Of a DNA stretch of 64,000 bases, positions 45,706-57,265 are shown piece after piece. Source of the DNA: Phocoena phocoena (taxonomy: Eukaryota; Chordata; Mammalia; Artiodactyla; Phocoenidae); contig NC_089223.1 of assembly GCF_963924675.1 (NCBI RefSeq), positions 13,156,881 to 13,220,880 on the forward strand, given 5' to 3'. A program made the translations under genes and the position numbers. Numbering within the stretch: the first letter of the stretch is position 1; every line of letters starts with the position of its first letter. The notes beneath the pieces were generated by a model. It did no database searches and had not been told where the DNA came from. It was given only the letters and a program-made list of their open reading frames with translations.

Positions 45706-47429
45706 TAGAAATAGATAGCTGTGTGGGTGTTGTCACTGGTGTAAGTACCAGCCAAGTATTTTGCAGGATGGGCACGTAGTCCAATTTCTTCCTTCCTACT
45801 TTACCATTTTGAAAGTTTTGTTGTTGATTTTTAAATCAACAAACAGAAGTTAGTGATAGTGGCTATCTTTTTGTTTTCAAGATCAGAGGTATTAGATGTA
45901 TCAGATGTTGGGTATTTCTGAAATTATTCAATTATTTCCCATCTCCCTATGGAGCCAATGGTCACAAACAGACATAGAAAATTATATTGTTAGTGGCAAG
46001 ACACCTTAGATTATGTAGTCCAAACTATCTCCCTTCCCCCGCCACTTCTTTTCTTAAATAGCTGAACAAGCTCAGGACAGATGCATTCAGTGTGGGTGTA
46101 CTTCCTTTTAAAAATAACTTTCTTGAATATTAATTCAGTATTTAAATTATTGCTACAAGAGGATTCCTTAACCTTTCTTTAGCTGGTAGAATTTTTAATT
46201 AAGATGGGTATTTTTCACTGATCTCTCCCAAAATAGTATTGTTTCATAGTAGCCTTTCATCATGTAGAAGGAAGATGTTTTTGATGGTGTAAGTTCACGT
46301 TGGGACAAAAATAGCAGTAATATTGTCCAGGTCAGATGTGAATTTATTTTAGAGATCTGCCAAGTTTCTCCTGCTAGGTGTTTGTATCTGTCACTTGGCC
46401 ACCAGAAGAAATTCTTTTCTTACCAATTAAACCATTCAAAATCTGATAATAGTCCTGTTTTAAAAGGCCCAAACATCTTCCTACCTGTACCAGCTTTGCT
46501 CTCTGAGACTTGCTTCTTATCTATCAAACACTCAAGAAATGTCATTAGAACATGTAACTCCAGACCACTCAGAGTTCTGCCCCTCTTATGGTTTTACTCT
46601 TTTACTTGTTTCTGTGAGCTCCTAAACTGCAGGTTGTGATTTTGACTCTCTGACATCTAGTTACTTAATATGAGAGTTTATATTTATTCTATACCGAATG
46701 ATAGGGAAATCGACTGCGTTTAGCTCACACAGCATCTTTTTATTCCTATTTGGAGTGATTACTGTTACATCTTTATGGGACAATTTAAATATTCAGTGTA
46801 GAGATAATTTATAGTACCCTGAATAATCAATTCTTTCTGACCTAGGAAACGTCCTCCTCTCTTGTTTCTTCCATTTACCAGTGTCATCACAGTTTAAAAG
46901 AAAGTTACTCTACTTCTTTTTAAATTATTTTGAAGCTATGCTTATTAGTTATTTTGATAATATAAATTAAGCTTCTCTGAACGCTAGCTAGATTGAAACT
47001 CAGTTTTCATTTTCTAGCACTTGCTATGGTAAAACAAAAAATTTTTGCAATCTGATTGAGATAACTGATGTGTAATGAGAATCAGAACTTCATGATTTTA
47101 TTACTCTCATGGAGAAAGACCATTTACAATGTGTGACTAAAATTATGTAATGGTTTCTTGCATCTGGCTGTTTACTCACCAATAATTTATTGTGTACTTA
47201 TTCTAGTTTTCATTTTCAGATTCATGTATCTCCTGTGCAGTACCCATGGCATGTGGCTGTCTGCCTTCTGCTTAGACATACCCAGGAATAGGAATCTGAT
47301 TACTTTGCAAGGAAACCATTTCATTTCGGGAATGTTCTGAATGTTTTCAATCCCTTATCTGTGCTGAGAATTGAAATCTTTCTTTCTGGAACCTGTACCC
47401 ATGGACCCTCGTTCCTGCCTAGAGGATTA
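45706..47429. other. Unique DNA, no gene seen
   Basis: No recognised repeat or exon. The ORF at 46382-46639 (85 codons) lacks splice sites and any known match. Confidence 0.55.
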
Positions 47430-47565
47430 TTAGATTCCTGGGTTCTCACTCAGACTTTCTAGATGAGAATCTCTTGTAATGAGTCCCCATCACCTATACT
47501 TTAAAAAAGTGTCCTGAGAGATTTTGATCAGCTGAGTATGGGAATCACTGCTTTGTAAAACACAG
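47430..47565 (+). mobile_element. MER5A-like hAT element
   Basis: Blocks such as 'attcctgggttctcactcag', 'agaatctcttgtaatgagtc' and the end 'gagtatgggaatcactgctt' follow the MER5A order (a hAT non-autonomous element of about 190 bp). Strongly diverged; ends approximate. Confidence 0.45.
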
Positions 47566-47589
47566 TAATTCTAGTCCACTATCATATAC

Positions 47590-47840
47590 GCTCAGTCTTT
47601 TCACTTTTCAGCAGTGAACATGGGGGTGCATATATCTTTTCAAATTAGTGTTCCCATTTTCTTTGGATAAATTCTCAGAAGTGGAATTACTGGATTGTAT
47701 TATAGTTATATTTTTAATTTTTCTAGAAACCTCCATAGTGGCTGCACCACTTTACATTCCAACCAGCAGTGCAGGAGGGTTACCTTTTCTCTACATCCTT
47801 GCTAATAATACCTGTCCTTCTCAAATGATTCCAAAAAATT
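47590..47840 (-). mobile_element. Old L1 3' fragment
   Basis: Reversed L1 3' UTR words: 'gcagtgaacatgggggtgca', 'attctcagaagtggaattac', 'gaaacctccatagtggctgc', 'ttacattccaaccagcagtg'. The ORF at 47648-47848 is its chance reading. Confidence 0.8.
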
Positions 47841-49001
47841 GTTGCTGATTTTTTTTATGATTGTGGAGTAATTATCAAGTGAAAATCAAGAAAGATTTCA
47901 TTCATTTACTTAAATACGTAAATATAGTTTTAGATTTTGAGTGAAGAAAATAAATATACTAAAACATCCATTTCAACTGGGGCTGGGTCATGTCTGCCAG
48001 TTTTTGAGGTTTTTGTGTGTTTTACATTGCTTTAAGGAGAAAAGTTTTTGGTTTGCAAATCACCTTGGTAGGGCAAAATGCCTACTGTCTCTCCTTCCTC
48101 CCTTGTTGCTTCCAAACAAAATGAAATATAACAACAACAAAAACAAAACCCCACAATACTTACTGAAAAAATATTTACCCTTGAAACTTGCTGTAACTCT
48201 TCGGAGAATTCTCAGTAAAAATGTATGTTTCTATTCCATTGGTTTTGTGCCAGAACAATTTTTAGTCCATGAAGTGTGCCTGTTGCAAGGAATATGTTTC
48301 TTACCTGAGTGTTTCTGAGCTATTAGACGTTACATGTGAGCACATTGGTTTCTAGTTTATGTCTATAATGTTGAACAGTGTTGCTGGAGAACTTACAGAC
48401 TAGTTACAGGCTTTTACGTCGGAGTAAGAGTTTTCTAACTCAAATAATATTGTAATATGGTGTGCTATTTTCCATCTTACTTGGAAGTTGGGGAAATGGC
48501 TTACAATAATTGTTAGCAGAGAATAATACCTAACCTAACCAGGGGTTTGCCAGATATATTTTCTTGGAAATGTATTCTTAATGTTTAACTTTTTGAATAG
48601 ATGTTTGCATATATCGAAGAAATTTTAAGGCAATATGTTAACCCATGAGATGGAAGAGCAAATGTGGTATTTTTCATTTGTTATCTGATCTTTGTCGTTT
48701 TGCATATGGAAATGGAAGGTTTTGTAAAAAGAGAAAGTCAACAAGTGTCTAGTATAGTGCCTGGCATGTGATGAGTACTCAATAAATGATAGTCTTATAA
48801 ATATTATGTTAATTTCACATACTTCTAACAATTAAAAATATAACTCTGTTACCTCCCCTTTCCTGCCCCTCTCCGCCACATTCCCCCCCCAATCTCTCTC
48901 ACACACACACACACACATACATGCATGCAAGGTACCTTATTCACTGGTATAATCAGGTACTCAATAACCATTCACTGAAAGAATGGAATTTATATCAACT
49001 A
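47841..49001. other. Unique DNA with small repeats
   Basis: The ORF at 47941-48318 (125 codons) is lysine/leucine-rich and unsupported. A MIR/L2 tail scrap ('tagtgcctggcatgtgatga') lies at about 48752-48790. A CA microsatellite of about 10 units is at 48899-48918. Confidence 0.5.
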
Positions 49002-49117
49002 CTGGGTTGGCCAAAAAAGTTCGTTTGTTTTTTCTGAAAGATGGCTCCTGTAGTGCTTAGTTGCCTTTAATTTTATTCAGAAAAATTTTGTTAGATTGTA
49101 TTGTGACAGCTGTCATA

Positions 49118-49133
49118 TCAGCATGCATTTTTT
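49118..49133 (+). repeat. Left TSD of L1 copy D
   Basis: 'tcagcatgcatttttt', identical to 53073-53088. It is mariner sequence duplicated during L1 insertion. The plus strand reads TTTTTT/AAAAAA at the nick, a good L1 endonuclease site. Confidence 0.95.
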
Positions 49134-49705
49134 TAACATCTTTACTGGAGTATAATTGCTTTACAATAGTGTGTTAGTTTCTGTTAGTTTCTGCTGTATA
49201 ACAAAGTGAATCAGTCATACATATACATATGTTCCCATATCTCTTCCCTCTGGTGTCTCCCTCCCTCCTACCCTCCCTATCCCACCCCTCTAGGTGGTCA
49301 CAAAGCACCGAGCTGATCTCCCTGTGCTATGCGGCTGCTTCCCACTAGCTATTTTACGTTTGGTAGTATATATATGTCCATGCCACTCTCTCACTTTGTC
49401 ACAGCTTACCCTTCGACCTCCCCATATCCTCAAGTCAATTCTCTAGTAGGTCTGTGTCTTTATTCCTGTCTTACCCCTAGGAATTTCATGACCTTTTTTT
49501 TTTTTTCTTAGATTCCATATATATGTGTTAGCATACGGTATTTGTTTTTCTCTTTCTGACTTACTTCACTCTGTATGACAGACTCTAGGTCCATCCACCT
49601 CACTATAAATAACTCAATTTCGTTTCTTTTTATGGATGAGTAATATTCCATTGTATATATGTATCACATCTTCTCTATCCATTCGTCTGTTGATGGGCAC
49701 TTAGG

Positions 49706-52700
49706 TCACTTGCATATCCTGGCTATTGTAAATAGAGCTTCAGTGAACATTTTGGTACATGACTCTTTCTGAATTATGGTTTTCTCAGGGTATATGCCCA
49801 GTAGTGGGATTGCTGGGTCATATGGAAGTTTTATTTGGAGTTTTTTAAGGAACCTCCATACTGTTCTCCATAGTGGCTGTATCAATTTACATTCCCACCA
49901 ACATGCAAGAGTGTTCCCTTTTCTCCACACCCTCTCCAGCATTTATTGTTCCTAGATTTTTTGATGATGGCCATTCTGACTGGTGTGCGATGATATCTCA
50001 TTGTAGTTTTGATTTGCATTTCTCTAATGATAATGATGTTGAGCATTCTTTCATGTGTTTGTTGGCAATCTGTATATCTTCTTTGGAGAAATGTCTATTT
50101 AGGTCTTCTGCCCATTTTTGGATTGGGTTGTTTGTTTTTTTGTTATTGAGGTGCATGAGCTGCTTGTAAATGTTGGAGATTAATCCTTTGTCAGTTGCTT
50201 CATTTGCAAATATTTTCTCCCATTCTGAGGGGTGTCTTTTGGTCTTGTTTATGGTTTCCTTTGCTGAGCAAAAGCTTTAAAGTTTCATTAGGTCCCATTT
50301 GTTTATTTTTGTTTATTTTTGTTTTTATTTCCATTTCACTAGGAGGTGGATCAAAAAGGATCTTGCTGTGATTTATGTCATAGAGTGTTCTGCCTATGTT
50401 TTCCTCTAAGAGTTTGATAGTGTCTGGCCTTACATTTAGGTCTTTAATCCATTTTAAGCTTATTTTTGTGTATGGTGTTAGGGAGTGTTCTAATTTCATA
50501 CTTTTACATGTACCCTGTCCAGTTATCCCAGCACCACTTATTCAAGAGGCTGTCTTTTCTCCACTGTATATTCTTGCCTCCTTTATCAAAGATAAGGTGA
50601 CCATGTGTGCGTGGGTTTATCTCTGGGCTTTCTATCCTGTTCCATTGATCTATATTTCTGTTTTTGTGCCAGTACCATACTGTCTTGATTACTGTAGCTT
50701 TGTAGTATAGTCTGAAGTCAAGGAGCCTGATTCCTCCAGCTCCACTTTTTGTTCTCAAGATTGCTTTGGCTATTCGGGGTCTTTTGTGTTTCCATACAAA
50801 TTGTGAAATATTTTGTTCTAGTTCTGTGAAAAATGCCAGTGGTAGTTTGTTAGGGATTGCATTGAATCTGTAGATTGCTTTGGGTAGTAGAGTCATTTTC
50901 ACAATGTTGATTCTTCCAATCCAAGAACATTGTATATCTCTCCATCTATTTGTATCATCTTTAATTTCTTTCATCAGCGTCTTATAATTTTCTACATACA
51001 GGTCTTTAGTCTCCTTAGGTAGGTTTATTCCTAGATATTTTATTCTTTTTGTTGCAGTGGTAAATGGGAGTGTTTTCTTAATTTCACTTTCAGACTTTTC
51101 ATCATTAGTGTATAAGAATGCCAGAGATTTTTGTGCATTAATTTTGTATCCTGCAACTTTACCAAATTCATTGATTAGCTCTAGTAGTTTTCTGGTAGCA
51201 TCTTTAGGATTCTTTATGTACAGTATCATGTCATCTGCAAACAGTGACAGCTTTACTTCTTCTTTTCCAATTTGGATTCCTTATATTTCTTTTTCTTCTC
51301 TGATTGCTGTGGCTAAAACTTCCAAAACTATGTTGAATAAGAGTGGTGAGAGTGGGCAAACTTGTCTTGTTCCTGATCTTAGTGGAAATGCTTTCAGTTT
51401 TTCACCATTGAGGATGATGTTGGCTGTGGGTTTGTCATATATGGCCTTTACTATGTTGAGGAAAGTTCCCTCTATGCCTACTTTCTGCAGGGTTTTTATC
51501 ATAAATGGGTGTCGAATTTTGTCAAAAGCTTTCTCTGCATCTATTGAGATGATCATATGGTTTTTCTCCTTCAATTTGTTAATATGGTTTATCACATTGA
51601 TAGATTTGCGTATATTGAAGAATCCTTGCATTCCTGGAATAAACTCCACTTGATCATGGTATATGATCCTTTTAATGTGCTGTTGGATTCTGTTTGCTAG
51701 TATTTTGTTGAGGATTTTTACATCTATGTTCATCAGTGATATTGGCCTGTAGTTTTCTTTCTTTGTGACATCCTTGTCTGGTTTTGGTATCAGGGTGATG
51801 GTGGCCTCGTAGAATGAGTTTGGGATTATTCCTCCCTCTGCTATATTTTGGAAGAGTTTGGGAAGGATAGGTGTTAGCTCTTCTCTAAATGTTTGGTAGA
51901 ATTCGTCTGTGAAGCCATCTGGTCCTGGGCTTTTGTTTGTTGGAAGGTTTTTAATCACAGTTTCAATTTCAGTGCTTGTGATTGGTCTGTTCATATTTTC
52001 TATTTCTTCCTGATTCAGTCTTGGCAGGTTGTGCATTTCTAAGAATTTGTCCATTTCTTCCAGGTTGTCCATTTAATTGGCATAGAGTTGCTTGTAGTAA
52101 TCTCTCATGATCCTTTATATTTCTGCAGTGTCAGTTGTTACTTCTCCGTTTTCATTTCTAATTCTATTGATTTGAGTCCTCTCCCTTTTTTTCTTGGTGA
52201 GTCTGGCTAATGGTTTATCAATTTTGTTTATCTTCTCAAAGAACCAGCTTTTAGGTTTATTGTTCTTTGCTAGCGTTTCCTTCATTTCTTTTTCATTTAT
52301 TTCTGATCTGATCTTTATGATTTCTTTCCTTCTGCTAACTTTGGGGTTTTTTGTTCTTCTTTCTCGAATTGCTTTAGGTGCAAGGTTAGGTTGTTTATTT
52401 GAGATGTTTCCTGTTTCTTAAGGTAGGATTGTATTGCTATAAACTTCCCTCTTAAAACTGCTTTTGCTTCATCCCATAGGTTTTGGGTCGTCGTGTCTTC
52501 ATTGTCATTTGTTTCTAGGTATTTTTTGATTTCCTCTTTGGTTTCTTCAGTGGTCACTTCATTATTAAGTAGTATATTGTGTATCCTCCATGTGTTTGTA
52601 TTTTTTACAGATCTTTTCCTGTAATTGATATCTAGTCTCATAGCATTGTGGTCGGAAAAGATACTTGATACGATTTCAATTTTCTTAAATTTACCAAGGC

Positions 52701-52725
52701 TTGATTTGTGACCTAAGATATGATC
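49706..52725 (-). pseudogene. L1 ORF2 of copy D, decayed
   Basis: Pieces in order on the minus strand: endonuclease end and linker (52315-52641), finger and palm (51281-52072), palm to C-terminal region (50504-51229), then 50200-50499 and 49706-49942. The FADD box is intact at 51230-51241, but a TAA (51281-51283) interrupts '[13 protein letters not shown]' just before it. Otherwise among the better preserved ORF2 remnants here. Antisense ORFs such as 51057-51653 are shadows. Confidence 0.9.
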
Positions 52726-52737
52726 TATCCTGGAGAA

Positions 52738-53072
52738 GTAGCAATTCTCATATCAGACAAAATAGACTTTAAAATAAAGACTATTACAAGAGACAAAGAG
52801 GGACACTGCATAAGGAATCAAGGGATCGATCGAAGACGATATAACAATTGTAAATATTTATGCACCCAACATAGGAGCACCTCAGTGCATAAGGCAAATA
52901 CTAACAGCCATAAAAGGGGAAATCAACAGTAACACAATCATAGTAGGGGACTTTTAACACCCCGCTTTCACCAATGGACAGAACATCCAAAATGAAAATA
53001 AATAAGGAAACACAAGCTTTAAATGATACATTAAACAAGATGGAGTTAATTGACATTTATAGGATCAAGTGC
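52738..53072 (+). mobile_element. Inverted 5' segment of L1 copy D
   Basis: Plus-strand L1 endonuclease sequence ('agcaattctcatatcagaca' to 'ttatagga' and 'tcaagtgctca'). Compared with copy A (reverse complement of about 21250-21620) it is the part directly upstream of where the minus-strand body begins, with about 7 nt missing at the switch and about 35 nt missing inside ('tatagga' joined to 'tcaagtgc'). Confidence 0.93.
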
Positions 53073-53088
53073 TCAGCATGCATTTTTT
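53073..53088 (+). repeat. Right TSD of L1 copy D
   Basis: Second copy of 'tcagcatgcatttttt', followed by the continuing mariner text 'aaaaaaacttatcaaaactg'. Confidence 0.95.
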
Positions 53089-53141
53089 AAAAAAACTTAT
53101 CAAAACTGGTGAATTTTTGTGTAGCCATTTCCATAGTGAAG

Positions 53142-54163
53142 ATGGAAGAAAAAAAGCAACATTTGTGGCATATTATGCTTTATTATTTCAAGGAAGGTTA
53201 AAATTCAAGTGAAACGCAAAAAAAGATTTATGCAGCTTATGGAGAAGGTGCTGTGACCGATTGAACGTGTGAAAAGTGGTTTGTGAAGTTTAATGCTGGA
53301 GATTTCTCGCTGGACGATCTCCACGGTCGGGTAGACCACTTGAAGTTGATAGCGATCAAATCGAGACATTAACTGAAAACAATGTTACACCATGCGAGAG
53401 ATAGCCGACATACTCAAAATACCCAAATCAAGTGTTCAAAATCATTTGCACCAGCTTGGTTATATGAATCACTTTGATGTTTGTGTTCCACGTAAGTTAA
53501 GAGGAAAAGGCCTTCTTGACCATATTTCCCCATGCGATTCTCTACTTAAACGTAATGAAAACTTTTTTTTTTAAACAAATTGTGATGGGCGATGAAATGT
53601 GGAAACTGAACAGTAACGTGGAATGAAAGAGATTGTGCGGCAAGCGAAATGAACCACCACCAACCACACCAAAGGCCGGTCTTCATCCGAAGAATGGGAT
53701 GTTGTGATTGTGGTGGGATTGGAAGGGAGTCCTCTATTCTGAGCTTTTTCTGGAAAACCAAATGATTAATTCCAACAAGTACTGCTCCCAATTAGACCAA
53801 CTGAAAGCAGCACTAGACAGAAAACGTCTGGAATTAGTCAACAGAAAACGCATAATCTTCCATCAGGATAACGCAAGACCACATGTTCCTTTGATGACCA
53901 GGCAAAAACTGTTACAGCTTTGCTGGGAAGTTCTGATTCATCTGCCATATTCACCAGACATTGCACCTTCATATTTCTATTTATTTTGGTCTTTACAAAA
54001 TTCTCTCAATGGAAAAAATTTCAACTCCCTGGAAGAATGTAAAAGGCACCTGGAACAGTTCTTTGCTCAAAAAGCTGAACAGTTTTGTGAAGATGGAATT
54101 ATGAGGTTGCCTGAAAAATGGCAGAAGGTAATGGAACAAAAGGGTGAATACATTGTTCAATAA
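53142..54163 (+). pseudogene. Mariner transposase, inactivated
   Basis: From ATG at 53142, 19 codons lead to TAA (53199-53201). The frame then recovers in pieces, including the helix-turn-helix/linker region 'REIADILKIPKSSVQNH' with 'CVPRKL' in place of the family's WVPHEL-type motif (53392 on). The first catalytic Asp survives in 'VMGDEMW' (about 53586-53606) and the second in 'HQDNARPH' (in 53708-54163). The third, expected in 'SPDxAPSD', has become Tyr ('SPDIAPSY'). With several stops and frameshifts it cannot be active. Confidence 0.93.
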
Positions 54164-54239
54164 AGTTCTTGGTAAAAATGAAAAATGTGTCTTTTATTTT
54201 TACTTTAAAAACCGAAGGAACTTTTTGGCCAACTCAACA

Positions 54240-55560
54240 CCTTAACTCAAAGACTTAAGTAAGACATTGGTCTTTCATCATTCAAGAGTGATCAATAGTT
54301 GGTAGTACTGATATTTTTGATTTATACAAGAAAAGCTCTGAGACTAGACTTACCTGTAACCTCTGCCAGTAAATTCTTGCTTTCTTTAACAATAATGGCT
54401 TTAGTCCTATCCTTATAGTTAAGTGACCCTGGGCTCTTACTCTGAAGGGAAGAGGTGGTTTGATTCATCGAAGTGCTGGTGTAGTAAGTGGGAAACAGGG
54501 TGAAGATGAAACAGCAGACGATATGCTTCAGGCGTATTCTACCAGGGAACCAAAATCTTGGCCCCTTCCACTCCCTGACTCCCACCTCTGTGCAGGCATT
54601 GCACAACTGGAAACAGTGACATTGCTTAATAGACTTTCCCTGACGGCTGTCAGCACCCTGCCCCCTGCCAAGTCCCATGTTGCCCAGAGCTCAGACACAT
54701 ATGGTACACCAGTCACACTGAAACAAGAATTCTTCAGTGTTGCTCCAGTCTCTTTTAGTTTAAAAAAGGAAAAAAAAAAAAAATAGTGGCACTGACGTAA
54801 GAACATTTCCTTTTCATGTCTAGCTGCTGTTTGTGATGACGTGTTTGCTTTCTGTGGAGGGAGTAAACATCTAGGCTAAATCAGTGTTTTGTGACTAGAG
54901 ACCCGAGTGCTAGACGTGATCTACCAACAATTGGTGCCATCTCAATAAAAGCCAGCTTTGCAGGCTGGATTCCTGGGCTGGAAAAATAAACCTGGGATGG
55001 CAGGAAAAGGCATAGGAGACCCATAAAAGGGTATTGGTAGTAGTTCTGACCTAAAGAAAGAGAGCTGGAAGGAAAGGATTCCCAGGGGTTTTTTGTTTGT
55101 TTGTTTTCTTATTCCCCCTCAACAAATCCCAAGCGGGATAAATAAAATAATTCCATGTACAGCAAGTGTTAAATCCTTGGGTCCAAGTTTTGATGAGTCT
55201 TAGTTCTTAAAGGCTACAGATGTACAAAGGAAACTGAGATCACACTTCCAGAGATGGGAATGGAGTGAAGACTTACCCTTCTTCTTTAAGGGATGAGAGA
55301 AAGGGCATGGTAGAAACAGCACTGAAAGGAACCAGGAATTGACAAGCATGGATTTCTTGGTATCCAGGAGTAATAGTTGTAAATGTAAGCAGTCTGTTCT
55401 AAGCAATGATAACGTGAAGAACACCCACATGAGTTGATGTGGAAGCAACTTGTGGACTTAGATTCTTCTGAAGTTACTTATTGTCGCTTACTATGCCCTT
55501 TATTATATGCCTGACATTTAGTTAGTTATCTGCATGTTTATATGTTGATTTTCTCTTTCC
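54240..55560. other. Unique DNA holding a candidate exon
   Basis: Non-repeat DNA right of the mariner. The part 54322-54806 is unusually free of stops on the minus strand and slightly GC-richer; a candidate exon is described separately at 54354-54475. An A run at 54769-54782 follows 'aaaaagg'. The ORF at 55200-55448 has no support. Confidence 0.5.
54354..54475 (-). other. Candidate internal exon (122 nt) of an unknown host gene
   Basis: Read on the minus strand, a pyrimidine-rich tract ('catcttcaccctgtttccc...accag') ends in an AG acceptor directly before 54475, and the exon ends with 'gttacag' before a consensus donor 'gtaagt' (54353-54348). Only one frame is open throughout, giving about 40 residues ('SMNQTTSSLQSKSPGS' ... 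'ESKNLLAEVTG'); intron phases would be 2 and 1. A second good acceptor (cttcag) would start it at 54441 (88 nt). I do not recognise the protein, and a pseudo-exon is possible. Confidence 0.3.
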
Positions 55561-55564
55561 AGTT

Positions 55565-55685
55565 GATTGAAGTAAAGTTCCATGAGGGCGTGGATTCATT
55601 TTGTTTGTTGTATCACGGTGTCTAGAGTAGCCTGGCACATAATAGACACCTGGCAAGTATTTGTTAAATGATGGAATAAATGAGT
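55565..55685 (+). mobile_element. L2 LINE 3' end
   Basis: Forward L2 terminus: 'gttccatgagggcgtggatt', 'agtagcctggcacataatag', 'gcaagtatttgttaaatgat'. A common, very old fragment. Confidence 0.85.
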
Positions 55686-56124
55686 ATTTGGTTTCCCCAC
55701 TAGCCTAATAATTTATTCTTATAGTCATTAGCATCTGGTCCATACGTACTCACTCGGTATGAATGAAGGCATAACTCAGCATTAAATGCCAGAGGGCTCA
55801 GCTGCTACCAGTGGAAAGAAGAGTCTTGTCATTTAGGCTAATTCATTCTAAAAGAAAAACTCATTTGGGATCTGAAAAAGTAGATAAGCTAGATTCTCTT
55901 CTCTCCTAATTAGCTCCAAAATCCAACCTTTTGAGTTTCTAATGTTGATACAGTTTCAGGTTTTTGAAAAGCACCCATGTTTGCCATTTTAGTGTTTTGT
56001 AATGAAGAAATAAGAGTAATATGTATGAAGTAATTGGAGAATAATACAAAATTCATTTTAGTGCCTGAGTAACGGATACTGATTGTAATGACTATAATGA
56101 GAGGTTGTGAAGTCTGTGTAAATA
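55686..56124. other. Unique DNA
   Basis: No gene or named repeat seen. Confidence 0.5.
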
Positions 56125-56275
56125 TTTATTATGGTTTAGAGTTGAAAGGGACCCTAGAACATTTGATCCAACTCTCCTGTACAGCTGAGCAGAATGAGGC
56201 CAGAGGGGTAAATGACTTGCCCAAGGTCACAGGATTTGTTAGTGGTGGAGCTAGAATTACCCTCAGGTTTCTTTT
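56125..56275 (-). mobile_element. MIR3 SINE
   Basis: Reversed MIR3: 'gagttgaaagggaccctaga', 'tttgatccaactctcctgta', 'gaatgaggccagaggggtaa', 'gacttgcccaaggtcacagg' and 'gtggtggagctagaattacc' in consensus order. The 63-codon ORF across it is not a gene. Confidence 0.8.
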
Positions 56276-57265
56276 ATAAAACTAAGGGTCGCAAGGGTGT
56301 GGATAACGGACATTCTCATACACAGTTTGCAGGATTGTAAATGGCTGCAAATATTCTTGCCGGCAATCTAGTGTCGTGGATCAAAAATTTAAATGTGCAT
56401 ACCTTTTTAGAATAATTCCTAAAGAAAAAGTCAGATAAGTGTGCCAAAATAAATGTACAGTATTATTCATCACTTTGTTTAACATAAGAGCAAAAAAAAA
56501 AAGGAAATGGGTTAAATTATTAAATAATAGCCTATTTACTAAATACCTTTAATTTCCAGTGTGGTGATTCATCACATGTTTATTGTTTATTATGTTTAAG
56601 TCTTTGTACAATGAACCTAAAGAGAAATAAAAGATGTAGTCCTTGCCTAGAAGGAGCATCCTTGCTGGTCTTCAGATCAGCAAACTGTCAGTTGCAGTTT
56701 GAGATGAAATAAGGATAGAAGTGAAGAGTAAGTATCTAGAAATTTTTGTCTTTTGACAGAGTAATTTTATGTCTATTGAATCTGATGATAAAGAATTTGG
56801 TCTTATAATTTGAGTGGCTTCTTTAAATTTTGTTTTTTCAGTAATTTATTGTAGATTACAGAAGAATTGGTAAAGGCCAATGGGGGGAAATCTTTCCCCA
56901 CAGATGGTATCCTCCACCACAGATAGTTTGAGGAGCACTGCTTTCTGAAGAGTTGCAATACAGGTGGGAAAAGTTAAATAGTAGAAAACGGTAGATGAGG
57001 GGAAGGGCCATGCCTGTTTTCAGAATTCCGTATTGAATGTAGTGCCTCATTGGAATAGAGACCCTTATTAGATGTTAGTGATTTATGCTATGAAGATTTA
57101 AAAAGTTTAAAAGCGAGTCCCCGCTTTTTTAAGTTATACTTATCTGCCGTTAGCATGTAAGTCATGATTTTGCACCACTTTGAATAAATATTAATTCTGT
57201 TCTGAGTTCTTAAATTTTCTTGATGCTAACAGATTTTTGTTTTTGTTTTGAAACATCTTTAGCAT
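56276..57265. other. Unique DNA, no gene seen
   Basis: Possible antisense L2 scrap at about 56600-56700 ('atgtagtccttgcctagaag'). No exon recognised. Confidence 0.5.

Larger units (their letters stand above)
49134..53072 (-). mobile_element. L1 LINE (copy D) with 5' inversion, inside mariner
   Basis: L1 of about 3.94 kb. From 49134 to about 52737 it is on the minus strand (3'UTR at the left, then ORF2 C-terminus and reverse transcriptase, to the end of the endonuclease). From about 52738 to 53072 the sequence flips to plus-strand L1 and holds the more 5' endonuclease part. The right TSD follows at once. This is the structure expected from twin priming. Confidence 0.95.
49002..54237 (+). mobile_element. 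Mariner DNA transposon, split by an L1
   Basis: Mariner of the type found in ruminants and relatives, with terminal inverted repeats 'ctgggttggccaaaaaagtt' (from 49002) and, reversed from 54237, 'ttgagttggccaaaaagttc'. The left target TA is at 49000-49001; at the right the TA has become CA (54238-54239). Removing the L1 leaves about 1.28 kb, full mariner length. The L1 sits in the 5' untranslated part, between the left repeat and the transposase start. Confidence 0.95.

Noticed and set aside
51057..51653. 198-codon plus-strand ORF; similar ones at 19365-19823 and 40147-40584
   Set aside because: All three are antisense shadows of the L1 reverse transcriptase with near-identical sequence, which shows repeat origin rather than a gene family.
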